The notes beneath the pieces are model-generated. The model was not told the origin of the DNA. It did not search any database and worked only from the letters and a program-made list of their open reading frames with translations. Positions 1 to 6,155 of a DNA stretch of 8,748 bases are shown here, piece by piece; within the stretch, counting starts at the first letter, position 1; every line of letters starts with the position of its first letter. Where the stretch lies: positions 7,800-16,547 of the forward strand of contig DGKH01000066.1 in assembly GCA_002386945.1 (NCBI GenBank), given 5' to 3'. The position numbers and the translations under genes are program-made. This DNA comes from Proteobacteria bacterium UBA4575 (GTDB lineage Bacteria > Pseudomonadota > Gammaproteobacteria > UBA4575).

Positions 1-204
1 GTGTTGGCTTAGAGGTTTAAAGGCAAAGCGACAGAATTCTTCAATATCGAGACTCCCTTGCTTGTATTGCTCATAAAATTCTCGGTTAGTTTGTTCATAT
101 TCGGTTTGATCGACTACACCTTGCTCCACTAAGTGTTGCCCCCAGAGGTAATCGCTATCACCACTCAAAAGGGTTTCATCAAGGTCAAAAAGGGCTAATG
201 GCAC
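1..204 (-). CDS. HAD-superfamily phosphatase, subfamily IB (SerB-like), 5' part only
   Basis: This is the first 68 codons of a gene that continues past the left edge. It is read from a GTG start (202-204) with a good Shine-Dalgarno GGAG at 211-214, six bases upstream. The protein begins MPLALFDLDETLLSGDSD. FDLDET is the DxDxT motif I of HAD phosphatases: the first Asp (residue 7) is the phosphoryl acceptor and the second (residue 9) the general acid/base. The following cap-like helical segment fits subfamily IB enzymes, which include phosphoserine and histidinol-phosphate phosphatases. The substrate cannot be told from this fragment. A HAD-IB gene divergent from rppH is a familiar gammaproteobacterial arrangement (for example in Pseudomonas). 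The 131-bp gap to rppH must hold both promoters, but I see no convincing -35/-10 pair. The family is confident, the exact function is not. Confidence 0.85.
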   Translation of the reverse strand, partial: MPLALFDLDETLLSGDSDYLWGQHLVEQGVVDQTEYEQTNREFYEQYKQGSLDIEEFCRFAFKPLSQH

Positions 205-335
205 GGGGTACTCCAGATATTTGGTTGGTTTTTCGCAGACGTTCAACTAGTTTTCTAACTATTTCATCAAGGTTTGCGCCGCTGTGATGGCTATGGAAGA
301 ATGCAATAAGAATCATAGGGGTAGTCTAGTACAAG

Positions 336-821
336 ATGATCGATCTGCAAGGGTATCGTGCGAATGTTGGCATTGTTTTACACAACGCGGCTGGCCAGGT
401 GTTCTGGTGCAAGCGTTGTGGACAGGATGCGTGGCAATTCCCTCAAGGTGGCATGCGTGAGCATGAGACCACAGAGGAGGCCTTATTTCGTGAGCTGGAA
501 GAGGAAACTGGCTTAGTTTCAAATGATGTAGAGGTCGTTGCTCAATCCCAAGACTGGCTAAAATATCGACTACCACCACACTTGATTCGTCGTCACTCGT
601 TTCCAAAATGTATCGGCCAAAAGCAACGCTGGTTTCTTTTACGCATGAAATCAGATGAGAGCAGTATTAAATTGGATCAGTCGGAGCGCCCAGAATTTGA
701 GCGTTGGACCTGGGTAGATTACTGGTTACCGATGGATGAGGTGGTGTTCTTTAAGCGTGCGGTTTATAAGCGCGCATTGAATGAGTTTGCACCGATTCTC
801 GATCGTGAGATCAAACAATAG
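336..821 (+). CDS. rppH: RNA pyrophosphohydrolase RppH (Nudix hydrolase)
   Basis: The 161-residue cytoplasmic Nudix enzyme removes pyrophosphate from the 5' triphosphate end of transcripts. This leaves a monophosphate and primes 5'-end-dependent RNase E decay. The Nudix box is perfect: G38-x5-E44-x7-R52-E53-L54-x-E56-E57-x-G59-L60, whose glutamates bind the catalytic magnesium. The N-terminus (MIDLQGYRANVGIVL), WQFPQGG (33-39), CIGQKQRWFLL (92-102) and the PEF.RW.WV.YW block (119-130) match E. coli RppH closely, and the length is usual for the family. The start is fixed by the conserved MID..GYR.NVGI opening. The Shine-Dalgarno site is poor: the best match, AGGGG at 317-321, is 14 bases from the ATG. 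The usual downstream neighbour ptsP is missing; an opposing gene ends 18 bases beyond the stop, and I see no clear terminator hairpin between them. Confidence 0.96.
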   Translation: MIDLQGYRANVGIVLHNAAGQVFWCKRCGQDAWQFPQGGMREHETTEEALFRELEEETGLVSNDVEVVAQSQDWLKYRLPPHLIRRHSFPKCIGQKQRWFLLRMKSDESSIKLDQSERPEFERWTWVDYWLPMDEVVFFKRAVYKRALNEFAPILDREIKQ

Positions 822-839
822 GCTGCTGCCGCGAACCAC

Positions 840-1550
840 TTACTGTCTGCGAGACCAGACGTAAACCCCTGATAAAGCTAGAAAAATTAGCGCCACTGCA
901 CTCAATGACATGAGTGTTTCCCCAATCTTTCCAAACAGACGCCCACTGTGTAGGTCTAGCAACATACGTTCTAGACTAATCTCATGAGTACGGGCATGAC
1001 GTTGAATTTCTTTTGAGAGAACGCTCGGTGTTTCTATGGCGTCAGGCCAAGAGATATTCTTGCGGCTGATTTGTTGCCATGCACTGAGGTTACTATCGCT
1101 CTGCCAAACTGCATTTTGGCCCTTTAAGAGCACTAAGCCTAGGGTATCTACCATGAGTGCTTGTGGTCTCTCTGGTAAGCCGGAGTAGTCGAATAGCTGA
1201 TCAATAACCTCTCCTTCCTTGCTGATTAACAACAAGCTGTTAGGCAGGGCAATGAGGATGTCTTGCTGTAATGCAATGCTACCGACTAGTGATTCATTCA
1301 TTTCGCTAACAGCCTCATTATTGAGATAGAGATAGCGACCTGATTTAGAAACGATGGTATCGCTTGCAGCATAAGATTGGACTGGAAATTCGCCCAATGA
1401 ATATTGTTTTAGTAACCATGAGTTTGAGATAAAGCGTTGATCCAGCTCAAGGTCGGTACTATTGAGTAGTAAACCGGTAATGCTGAGTATTAACACCAGG
1501 ATGGCTGAGCCGACACCTGTGTAACGGTGGAATTTGTGAAGGTTTGACAT
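840..1550 (-). CDS. PepSY-associated transmembrane protein, third gene of the porin operon
   Basis: This 236-residue inner-membrane protein has two membrane helices (about 11-29 and 212-232) flanking a periplasmic domain of about 180 residues. The N-terminus (KFHRYTGVGSAILVLILSITGLLLN) and the C-terminal LLDLHSGRLFGKIG (197-210), followed by a helix ending LALSGVYVW, are typical of PepSY-associated TM proteins. These proteins often accompany secreted flavoproteins and ferric-reductase-like systems. His5, His8, His185, His189 and His201 lie near the membrane faces and could bind heme, but that is inference. The start ATG is three bases after the stop of the FMN-binding gene, and no Shine-Dalgarno site is visible, so translation is probably coupled. 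A likely role is passing electrons across the membrane to or from the flavoprotein. The family assignment is good; the biochemical role is unproven. Confidence 0.8.
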   Translation of the reverse strand: MSNLHKFHRYTGVGSAILVLILSITGLLLNSTDLELDQRFISNSWLLKQYSLGEFPVQSYAASDTIVSKSGRYLYLNNEAVSEMNESLVGSIALQQDILIALPNSLLLISKEGEVIDQLFDYSGLPERPQALMVDTLGLVLLKGQNAVWQSDSNLSAWQQISRKNISWPDAIETPSVLSKEIQRHARTHEISLERMLLDLHSGRLFGKIGETLMSLSAVALIFLALSGVYVWSRRQ

Positions 1551-1553
1551 GAC

Positions 1554-2087
1554 TTATGGCGTGCTATTTTTTGATATCACCTCAGCATGTAATAAAAGTG
1601 CCATTCGCGCCAGTGTTTTCATAGCATCAACAGACATTGTGGCGCCGGTAATATTATCAACCTGATTACTGAGCTTTTGTTTGTCCTTGAGATAAGCGTT
1701 ATCAAATTGCTCAGTAAAGAATTCATTATGAATTTCCCAGCCTCGACTTTCGCGGAAGATCAGGACTTTAAAAGAGACAATACGATTACCTTCAACAACG
1801 AAACCCGCTGTAATAGGACGCTCTTTGCCGATACGTTCAAGTATCCAAGCAGTTTTGTTACCAGACTGCCAATAGGGGATTCTAATCTTGCTGTAACGGC
1901 CACTGAGGACTTTGCGCAAGTTTGTTTTCAGGTCACCCGTAATCAGTAGTCGATTGGCATCGGGGGAGGTTTTAGGGAAACTTTGCGAGAGAAAGTCTCC
2001 TGGTTCTAAATAAACCCTCTTAGCATGAGCGCTAAGAGGGTTTACTAGAAAACTAAGAGTAACCAGGGTTAATACTAGATTTTTCAT
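1554..2087 (-). CDS. Secreted FMN-binding domain protein with flavinylation motif
   Basis: The product is about 177 residues and periplasmic. Numbering here is from the upstream ATG at 2093, giving 179 residues. I prefer Met3 (ATG at 2085-2087), because the Shine-Dalgarno AAGGA at 2093-2097 overlaps the first ATG but sits five bases from the second. A signal peptide runs to about SAHA (residues 21-24). The C-terminal half is an FMN_bind domain with the DNITGAT motif at 146-152. This fits the Dxx(S/T)GAT target of the ApbE flavin transferase, which links FMN by phosphodiester to the last threonine (Thr152), as in NqrC and RnfG. Domain and motif together predict a covalent flavoprotein carrying electrons outside the cytoplasm. 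The gene lies 41 bases after the porin gene (from the preferred start) and three bases before the PepSY gene. Its early coding region contains a 14-bp inverted repeat. No apbE gene is in the window, so maturation must rely on one elsewhere. Confidence 0.85.
   Translation of the reverse strand: MKNLVLTLVTLSFLVNPLSAHAKRVYLEPGDFLSQSFPKTSPDANRLLITGDLKTNLRKVLSGRYSKIRIPYWQSGNKTAWILERIGKERPITAGFVVEGNRIVSFKVLIFRESRGWEIHNEFFTEQFDNAYLKDKQKLSNQVDNITGATMSVDAMKTLARMALLLHAEVISKNSTP
2011..2044. repeat. Perfect 14-bp inverted repeat with 6-nt loop inside the FMN-binding gene
   Basis: The arms TAAACCCTCTTAGC (2011-2024) and GCTAAGAGGGTTTA (2031-2044) are exact reverse complements, separated by ATGAGC. The transcript of the porin operon would form a long hairpin here, about 45 to 75 bases after the FMN-binding start, within the codons for the end of the signal peptide and the first mature residues. 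On the minus strand a CCC/GGG-closed core is followed by TTTATTTAG, so it may act as a leaky intrinsic terminator, an mRNA-stability element protecting the upstream porin message, or a translational control element. The structure is directly visible; its function is inferred. Confidence 0.8.
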
Positions 2088-2092
2088 ATTCA

Positions 2093-2097
2093 TCCTT
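2093..2097 (-). promoter_or_regulatory. Ribosome binding site deciding the start of the FMN-binding gene
   Basis: The minus strand reads AAGGA-TGAAT-ATG. AAGGA overlaps the first possible start (ATG at 2091-2093) and is five bases from the second (2085-2087), so the second is the better-placed initiation codon. The other AAGGA sites in this window, before the porin, imelysin and hemJ genes, have spacers of five to seven bases. Confidence 0.6.
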
Positions 2098-2128
2098 AAA
2101 TTACTCTTAGCTCAGTGTTGAGGAGGCT

Positions 2129-3388
2129 CTAGAAGGACCAACCAACGCCTAGATTGTAACCGTCATAGTCACGGCCTTCAGCAGAAGTTACGTCATGCTT
2201 ACGATCAGCCCAATCTAACTTTAAGACTACATTTGGGTGCAGCCAATAGTTCATACCGAGAGATACCTGCTCGAAACGATCTTGTGTGCGTGCACCACGA
2301 ACTTCTTCAAAGCGTCCAAATAAGCCAACTTTTTCAGTTGCCTTGAAACTAGGCTCAATGTACCAACCATACTGCTTGTCATTGTTAGCTGCTTTAACGG
2401 CATCACCATCAAAGTCCCATTCAGCATAGAGCGCACGTAGACCCATTGCACCTTTATTGTAGATTAGGTGGGTAGTCCACAATACACCTTCTTCCATACC
2501 GTCATTTTTAACTTGGGTAACGTCTTCTTGGTACTGTATAGCGCCACCAACTTCTAAACCAGCGATGCCCGTGTAGGTTGCAGCAACTGTGTATGCCAAC
2601 TCATGGGTGTCTGCGTTAGAAGCCTTTTGGCGACCACTACGGATGCGATGTGTGCTGCTCCCAGAAGTTGGAATCTTAAGACCACTATGAGCGGCTACTT
2701 CTAGTTTTAGACCTGAGTCAAAACGTTGGGTGATCATGGTACCGATTTCCCACCATGTGCCTGGCATAATCACATTCTCAACGCTATTACGTTCAACGCC
2801 GTAGAAAGTGTCTGGCTCGTGAGTTTCATTCATGATGCCTACAGGTATTAAGAATACACCCGCTAATGCGCTGCTATTTTCAGCAAAATCCCACTCAATG
2901 AAGGCTTGCTCAACTTCTACTTCACCATTTTTGCCTTCACCGGCAACACCATGCTCAATCTCAAATTCTGAGTAAAAACGGATCGAGTCAGAGTATTCGT
3001 AACCAGCAAATAATACGAAGCGGTGAATGTCTGATTCTTCTTTGTCATACTGGGAGTCGTCGGCTTGCAGGTTGTTGTAATGAACTTCACCATAACCGCC
3101 TAGGGTTACTTTATTTAATGTGGAAGATAATGAAGATTCAGCAGCCTCGACTGCAGCTTCAGCAACGATAGTAGCTTCATCAGCTGACTTCTTCGCCGCT
3201 GTGGCTAGCTCGTGAGTCTTTTTGGCGTTAGCTTTGGCTTCAGCTCTTTCTTCCAGCATCATCTCTACAGCTGCCTTCAATTGCTCATATTCTGCACGGT
3301 CTACTGTGACTTGATCAGCAGCAAAGCTAGGTGCCGATAATTGAACAAGTAGAGCTGTAGCAGCCCCGAATAGGGTGATTTTTTTCAT
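2129..3388 (-). CDS. Outer-membrane porin, OprO/OprP-like, with N-terminal coiled coil
   Basis: This 419-residue protein is the first gene of the leftward operon. A signal peptide (MKKITLFGAATALLVQLSAPSFA, residues 1-23) is followed by an Ala/Glu/Lys-rich segment (about 30-90) that looks like a coiled-coil stalk or trimerisation region. A beta-barrel domain runs from about 95 to the end. The barrel shows alternating aromatic and hydrophobic strands (GGYGEVHYNN, RFVLFAGYEY, IRFYSEFEIEH) and ends in Trp-Ser-Phe; a terminal Phe is the usual signal for BAM-dependent insertion. IPVGIMNETHEP (181-192) resembles the GxFxxPxGxxxExxxSP-type segments of the phosphate-selective porin O/P family. The actual substrate is unknown. 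Phosphate is not implied, and the Fur box upstream suggests an iron link. AAGGA stands seven bases before the ATG. The start is 113 bases from the Fur box on the divergent side. Confidence 0.85.
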   Translation of the reverse strand: MKKITLFGAATALLVQLSAPSFAADQVTVDRAEYEQLKAAVEMMLEERAEAKANAKKTHELATAAKKSADEATIVAEAAVEAAESSLSSTLNKVTLGGYGEVHYNNLQADDSQYDKEESDIHRFVLFAGYEYSDSIRFYSEFEIEHGVAGEGKNGEVEVEQAFIEWDFAENSSALAGVFLIPVGIMNETHEPDTFYGVERNSVENVIMPGTWWEIGTMITQRFDSGLKLEVAAHSGLKIPTSGSSTHRIRSGRQKASNADTHELAYTVAATYTGIAGLEVGGAIQYQEDVTQVKNDGMEEGVLWTTHLIYNKGAMGLRALYAEWDFDGDAVKAANNDKQYGWYIEPSFKATEKVGLFGRFEEVRGARTQDRFEQVSLGMNYWLHPNVVLKLDWADRKHDVTSAEGRDYDGYNLGVGWSF

Positions 3389-3500
3389 GTATAGGTCCTT
3401 TATAAGCTTCTGGGTAATGGGCGTATTCTCACCTGTATCATGTGCTTTTGGTTACCAGGTAAGATTGTGATGCAGCAGACGATATAGTAAAGTTATAACT

Positions 3501-3525
3501 AATGCAAATCATTCTCATTAGCATT
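3501..3525. promoter_or_regulatory. Fur box in the divergent control region of the porin and imelysin operons
   Basis: AATGCAAATCATTCTCATT (3501-3519) differs at one fixed position from the common gammaproteobacterial Fur pattern AATGANAATNATTNTCATT. In the 7-1-7 description (TGATAAT-N-ATTATCA) positions 3503-3517 match 11 of 14. The symmetry extends further: the 25-bp block opens with AATGC and closes with GCATT, and 16 of its positions are matched across the dyad. It lies 84 bases before the imelysin start and 113 before the porin start, so one Fur dimer or a pair could repress both directions when iron is plentiful. Fur control is inference from the site, but a strong one. Confidence 0.85.
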
Positions 3526-3546
3526 ACTAGAAAGGGTGCGTTTAAA
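3518..3546 (+). promoter_or_regulatory. Possible promoter of the imelysin operon
   Basis: TTAGCA at 3518-3523 (four of six to the -35 consensus) and TTTAAA at 3541-3546 (four of six to -10) are spaced 17 bases apart. The -35 element overlaps the right half of the Fur box, as expected for a repressed promoter. Transcription would begin near 3553, giving a leader of about 50 bases. On the opposite strand TTGCAT (3502-3507) could be the porin -35, with only a weak -10 after it. Both assignments are tentative because the elements are weak. Confidence 0.3.
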
Positions 3547-3602
3547 TTTTTTATTGGCGTGTCATGCCGTTTGAAATGACATTTAATTAGAAGGATAAGG
3601 TA

Positions 3603-4811
3603 ATGAAAAAAGCGTTTTTCTTAAGCTTATATATTTCAGTTCACATATTAGGTCTGAGCAGAACCGGTTTTGCCAATGAGGTTTCTGTACCCTCATCTGA
3701 AACTGTTACACAACATTATGTGGTCATGGCACACGCTATGTTTACTGAGGCTCAGGCTGCAGCTGCTGATTTAGCGCTGGCAACTGATGCCTTACTCAGA
3801 TCACCGAATGAGGCGAATCATCTGCATGCTAAACAGGCTTGGGTAACTGCTCATCGTGCTTATTCACGGACTGAAGTATTTCGGTTTGGTAATCCCAATG
3901 TGGATGACTGGGAAGGACAGGTCAATGCATGGCCGATGGATGAAGGCTTAGTCGATTATGTTGCCGATGGTTATGTTTCTGATAGTGGTAATCCCTTTGC
4001 ACAGAAAAACTTGATTGCTGATGCTGTCGTTTTAGATCAGGCTCTTTTACGTGATATGCATGAAGGGGCAGGTGCTGAAGCCAATGTGGCGACTGGCTAT
4101 CATGTCATTGAGTTTCTTCTTTGGGGTCAAGACCTTAATCTAACAAAGGTGAGTGCGGGTACCCGCAGTTACCTAGATTTTTCGCAGAGCCAGTGTGCCA
4201 GTGTGCACTGTGATCGTCGCGCACTCTATCTAAAGGAGAGTGTGGATCTATTGCTAGCCGATCTTGCCGATATGGTACAGCAGTGGCAGCTAGGGCAAGG
4301 TGACTACGCCAAGACGTTTATGGCCTTGAACGTTGATACTCGTCTGCAACGCATGTTGTTTGGTCTGGGAAGCTTGGTCTATGGTGAGTTAGCCGGTGAG
4401 CGTATCCGCGTTGCTATGCTTGCACAATCACAAGAAGATGAGCAGTCCTGCTTTAGTGATATGACACACTTTGCAATTAAGGAAAATGTTGATGCAGTCG
4501 CTGATGTATTTAACGGCATCGTGCAAGCCAAGGGCCAGCGTATTGTTGGGCCATCTTTGAGTGATCTATTGCTGGCAAATAATGCTAAAAAACATCAAGC
4601 ACTGATGTTGGCCTTTACAAAAGCTCAAAATACCGTGGATAAAGTGGCGCAGCAGGCAAAGAATGGTCTACCATTCGATCAACAGATTTTGCTTGAGAAT
4701 ATTGAGGCTTACAGCACGCTAGAGCTGCTGATAGCACAACTCAGAGATCAAGCTATTTTAATAGAGTCAATTGATAGCCAGCAACTAGCTATGGTTAAAG
4801 TCATGCGATAA
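3603..4811 (+). CDS. Imelysin-family (M75) periplasmic protein, IrpA/ICMP-like
   Basis: This 402-residue exported protein has a signal peptide ending near GFA-NE (residues 22-26) and no lipobox. It belongs to the imelysin family (peptidase M75), which includes cyanobacterial iron-regulated IrpA and Pseudomonas ICMP and is related to EfeO. The signature GxHxxE is present as GYHVIE (165-170), followed by FLLWGQD. Other family blocks are RFGNP (95-99), AWPMDEGLVDYV (109-120), GELAGERIRVAM (261-272) and EDEQSCFSDMTH (278-289). Cys198 and Cys203 may form a disulphide. Members are thought to bind iron or heme-related ligands rather than to be general proteases. AAGGA lies seven bases before the ATG. 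The Fur box upstream and a di-heme cytochrome gene nine bases downstream place it in an iron-responsive operon. The usual SCFSDNTH block reads SCFSDMTH here. Confidence 0.92.
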   Translation: MKKAFFLSLYISVHILGLSRTGFANEVSVPSSETVTQHYVVMAHAMFTEAQAAAADLALATDALLRSPNEANHLHAKQAWVTAHRAYSRTEVFRFGNPNVDDWEGQVNAWPMDEGLVDYVADGYVSDSGNPFAQKNLIADAVVLDQALLRDMHEGAGAEANVATGYHVIEFLLWGQDLNLTKVSAGTRSYLDFSQSQCASVHCDRRALYLKESVDLLLADLADMVQQWQLGQGDYAKTFMALNVDTRLQRMLFGLGSLVYGELAGERIRVAMLAQSQEDEQSCFSDMTHFAIKENVDAVADVFNGIVQAKGQRIVGPSLSDLLLANNAKKHQALMLAFTKAQNTVDKVAQQAKNGLPFDQQILLENIEAYSTLELLIAQLRDQAILIESIDSQQLAMVKVMR

Positions 4812-4820
4812 GGAGATGAA

Positions 4821-6155
4821 ATGCGTCGTTTTTTAACGCTCATATTAATTTTAGTGAGTGTTCACGGGTATGCCGAAGCGCCTTATTCCGGTGGCGCAAC
4901 AACGGTCTTCAAAGAAGATCATAATGCATATTCTATGCCAGCGAAAAACCTATCATTAGTCTCGCGTGAATCTTTTTTTGTTGGTAATGCCTTTTTTACC
5001 AACCCGTGGGTGGCAGCCCCAGCGACGGTCTCTACTCGAGATGGTTTAGGTCCCTTATTTAATGCTAATGCCTGTCAGTCTTGTCACATCAAAGATGGCC
5101 GTGGGCGTCCCCCAGCAAAGGGTGAAGCCTTTGCTTCCATGTTGATAAAGATAGGCTCCACTGCGATTGGGCAAGGTGATAGCCGTTATGGAACACAATT
5201 TCATCTATTGTCTATTCCTGGAGTCGAGGCCGAGGGCTCAGTAAGCCTTGAATGGCAAAGTTATAGTTGGACTTCTGAAGCAGGTGAGACCTTCCATCTA
5301 CGTAAACCCCATTATCGATTCTCTGAGTTGAAGTATGGTGAGTTAGAAGAGACCAGTTTTTTCGGTGGTCGAACAGCACCGGCAATGATTGGCTTGGGCT
5401 TATTAGAAGCTGTGCCTGAAGATAGCTTAATCGCTTTAGAGGCAGCTCAAGCTAGGCTTGGTGTATCAGGCCGGATTCATTGGTTATACGATCAAATGAA
5501 TAATCAAAAAGTCGCAGGGCGCTTTGGTTGGAAAGCTAGTCAACCTAGTGTCAAAAAACAGGCAGCAATAGCCTTTGCCGAAGATATGGGGCTGACGTCT
5601 AGTGTTGTATCAGAATCAAACTGCCAACCACAACAGCTGGACTGTGTGACAGCACCAGAGGGTGGTGATCCTGAGGTCAGTGATCAGATCTTAGAGTTAG
5701 TCAGTTTTTATTCCAGTACCTTAGCCGTGCCAGCGCGGAGAAATATAGAAGATCCTATGGTCATTGCGGGTGAATTAAGATTTCAGCAGGTAGGATGCAA
5801 CTCCTGTCATACCGAAACGTTAATGACTGGTGACCAATCGAGTATTGCCGAGTTGAGGCAGCAGGAGATTCATCCCTATACTGATCTACTATTGCACGAT
5901 TTGGGAGAGGGTTTAAGTGACCAAAATAATGAAGGCAATGCCTCTGGCCTGGAGTGGAGAACGGCACCTTTGTGGGGGATTGGCCTACTGCAGGCCGTCA
6001 ATGGTCATCAGCAACTGTTACATGATGGTCGTGCACGTGGTGTTGAAGAAGCGATCTTATGGCATGGCGGTGAGGCTAAGGCCTCACGCCGAGCGTACCT
6101 CTCTTTGGGTCCAGAGCAACGCCAAGAGCTGCTCCAGTTTGTTGAGAGTTTGTAG
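4821..6155 (+). CDS. Di-heme c-type cytochrome, DUF1111/DHOR (thiol oxidoreductase-like)
   Basis: This 444-residue periplasmic protein has a signal peptide ending around residue 18-20 and two heme c attachment sites: CQSCH (85-89) and CNSCH (326-330). Other blocks typical of the DUF1111 di-heme oxidoreductase family are DGLGPLFNANACQSCH, FGGRTAPAMIGLGLLEAVPE (181-200), FGWKA (235-239), HPYTDLLLHDLGEGLSD (351-367), EWRTAPLWGIGL (378-389) and LHDGRARGVEEAILWHGGEA (400-419). Cys268 and Cys275 may pair. The family is distantly related to MauG and bacterial cytochrome c peroxidases; its reaction is not settled. Genomes often pair it with imelysins. The gene begins nine bases after the imelysin stop, with AAGGAG just ahead, so the two are surely co-transcribed. 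Length is usual for the family. A periplasmic redox step on iron or on the imelysin's ligand is plausible but inferred. Confidence 0.9.
   Translation: MRRFLTLILILVSVHGYAEAPYSGGATTVFKEDHNAYSMPAKNLSLVSRESFFVGNAFFTNPWVAAPATVSTRDGLGPLFNANACQSCHIKDGRGRPPAKGEAFASMLIKIGSTAIGQGDSRYGTQFHLLSIPGVEAEGSVSLEWQSYSWTSEAGETFHLRKPHYRFSELKYGELEETSFFGGRTAPAMIGLGLLEAVPEDSLIALEAAQARLGVSGRIHWLYDQMNNQKVAGRFGWKASQPSVKKQAAIAFAEDMGLTSSVVSESNCQPQQLDCVTAPEGGDPEVSDQILELVSFYSSTLAVPARRNIEDPMVIAGELRFQQVGCNSCHTETLMTGDQSSIAELRQQEIHPYTDLLLHDLGEGLSDQNNEGNASGLEWRTAPLWGIGLLQAVNGHQQLLHDGRARGVEEAILWHGGEAKASRRAYLSLGPEQRQELLQFVESL

Noticed and set aside
313..606. Open frame of 97 codons on the minus strand opposite rppH
   Set aside because: It lies antisense to a strongly conserved gene, has no recognisable domain and has no support for a start; a shadow of rppH coding.
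822..839. Terminator between rppH and the PepSY gene
   Set aside because: The 18-base gap shows no GC stem followed by a T-run in either direction.
3560..3581. Small inverted repeat TGTCAT...ATGACA in the imelysin leader
   Set aside because: Six-bp arms with a 10-base loop in AT-rich sequence are weak, and it matches no operator I recognise.
4154..4167. 14-bp perfect loopless palindrome TGCGGGTACCCGCA inside the imelysin gene
   Set aside because: Only seven independent base pairs are required, so about one such site is expected by chance in a window of this size; it lies mid-gene with no supporting context.
4189..4204. Tandem direct repeat GCCAGTGT x2 in the imelysin gene at the Cys198-Cys203 segment
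   Set aside because: Two short copies only, the frame is intact and the encoded cysteines fit the family; probably chance.
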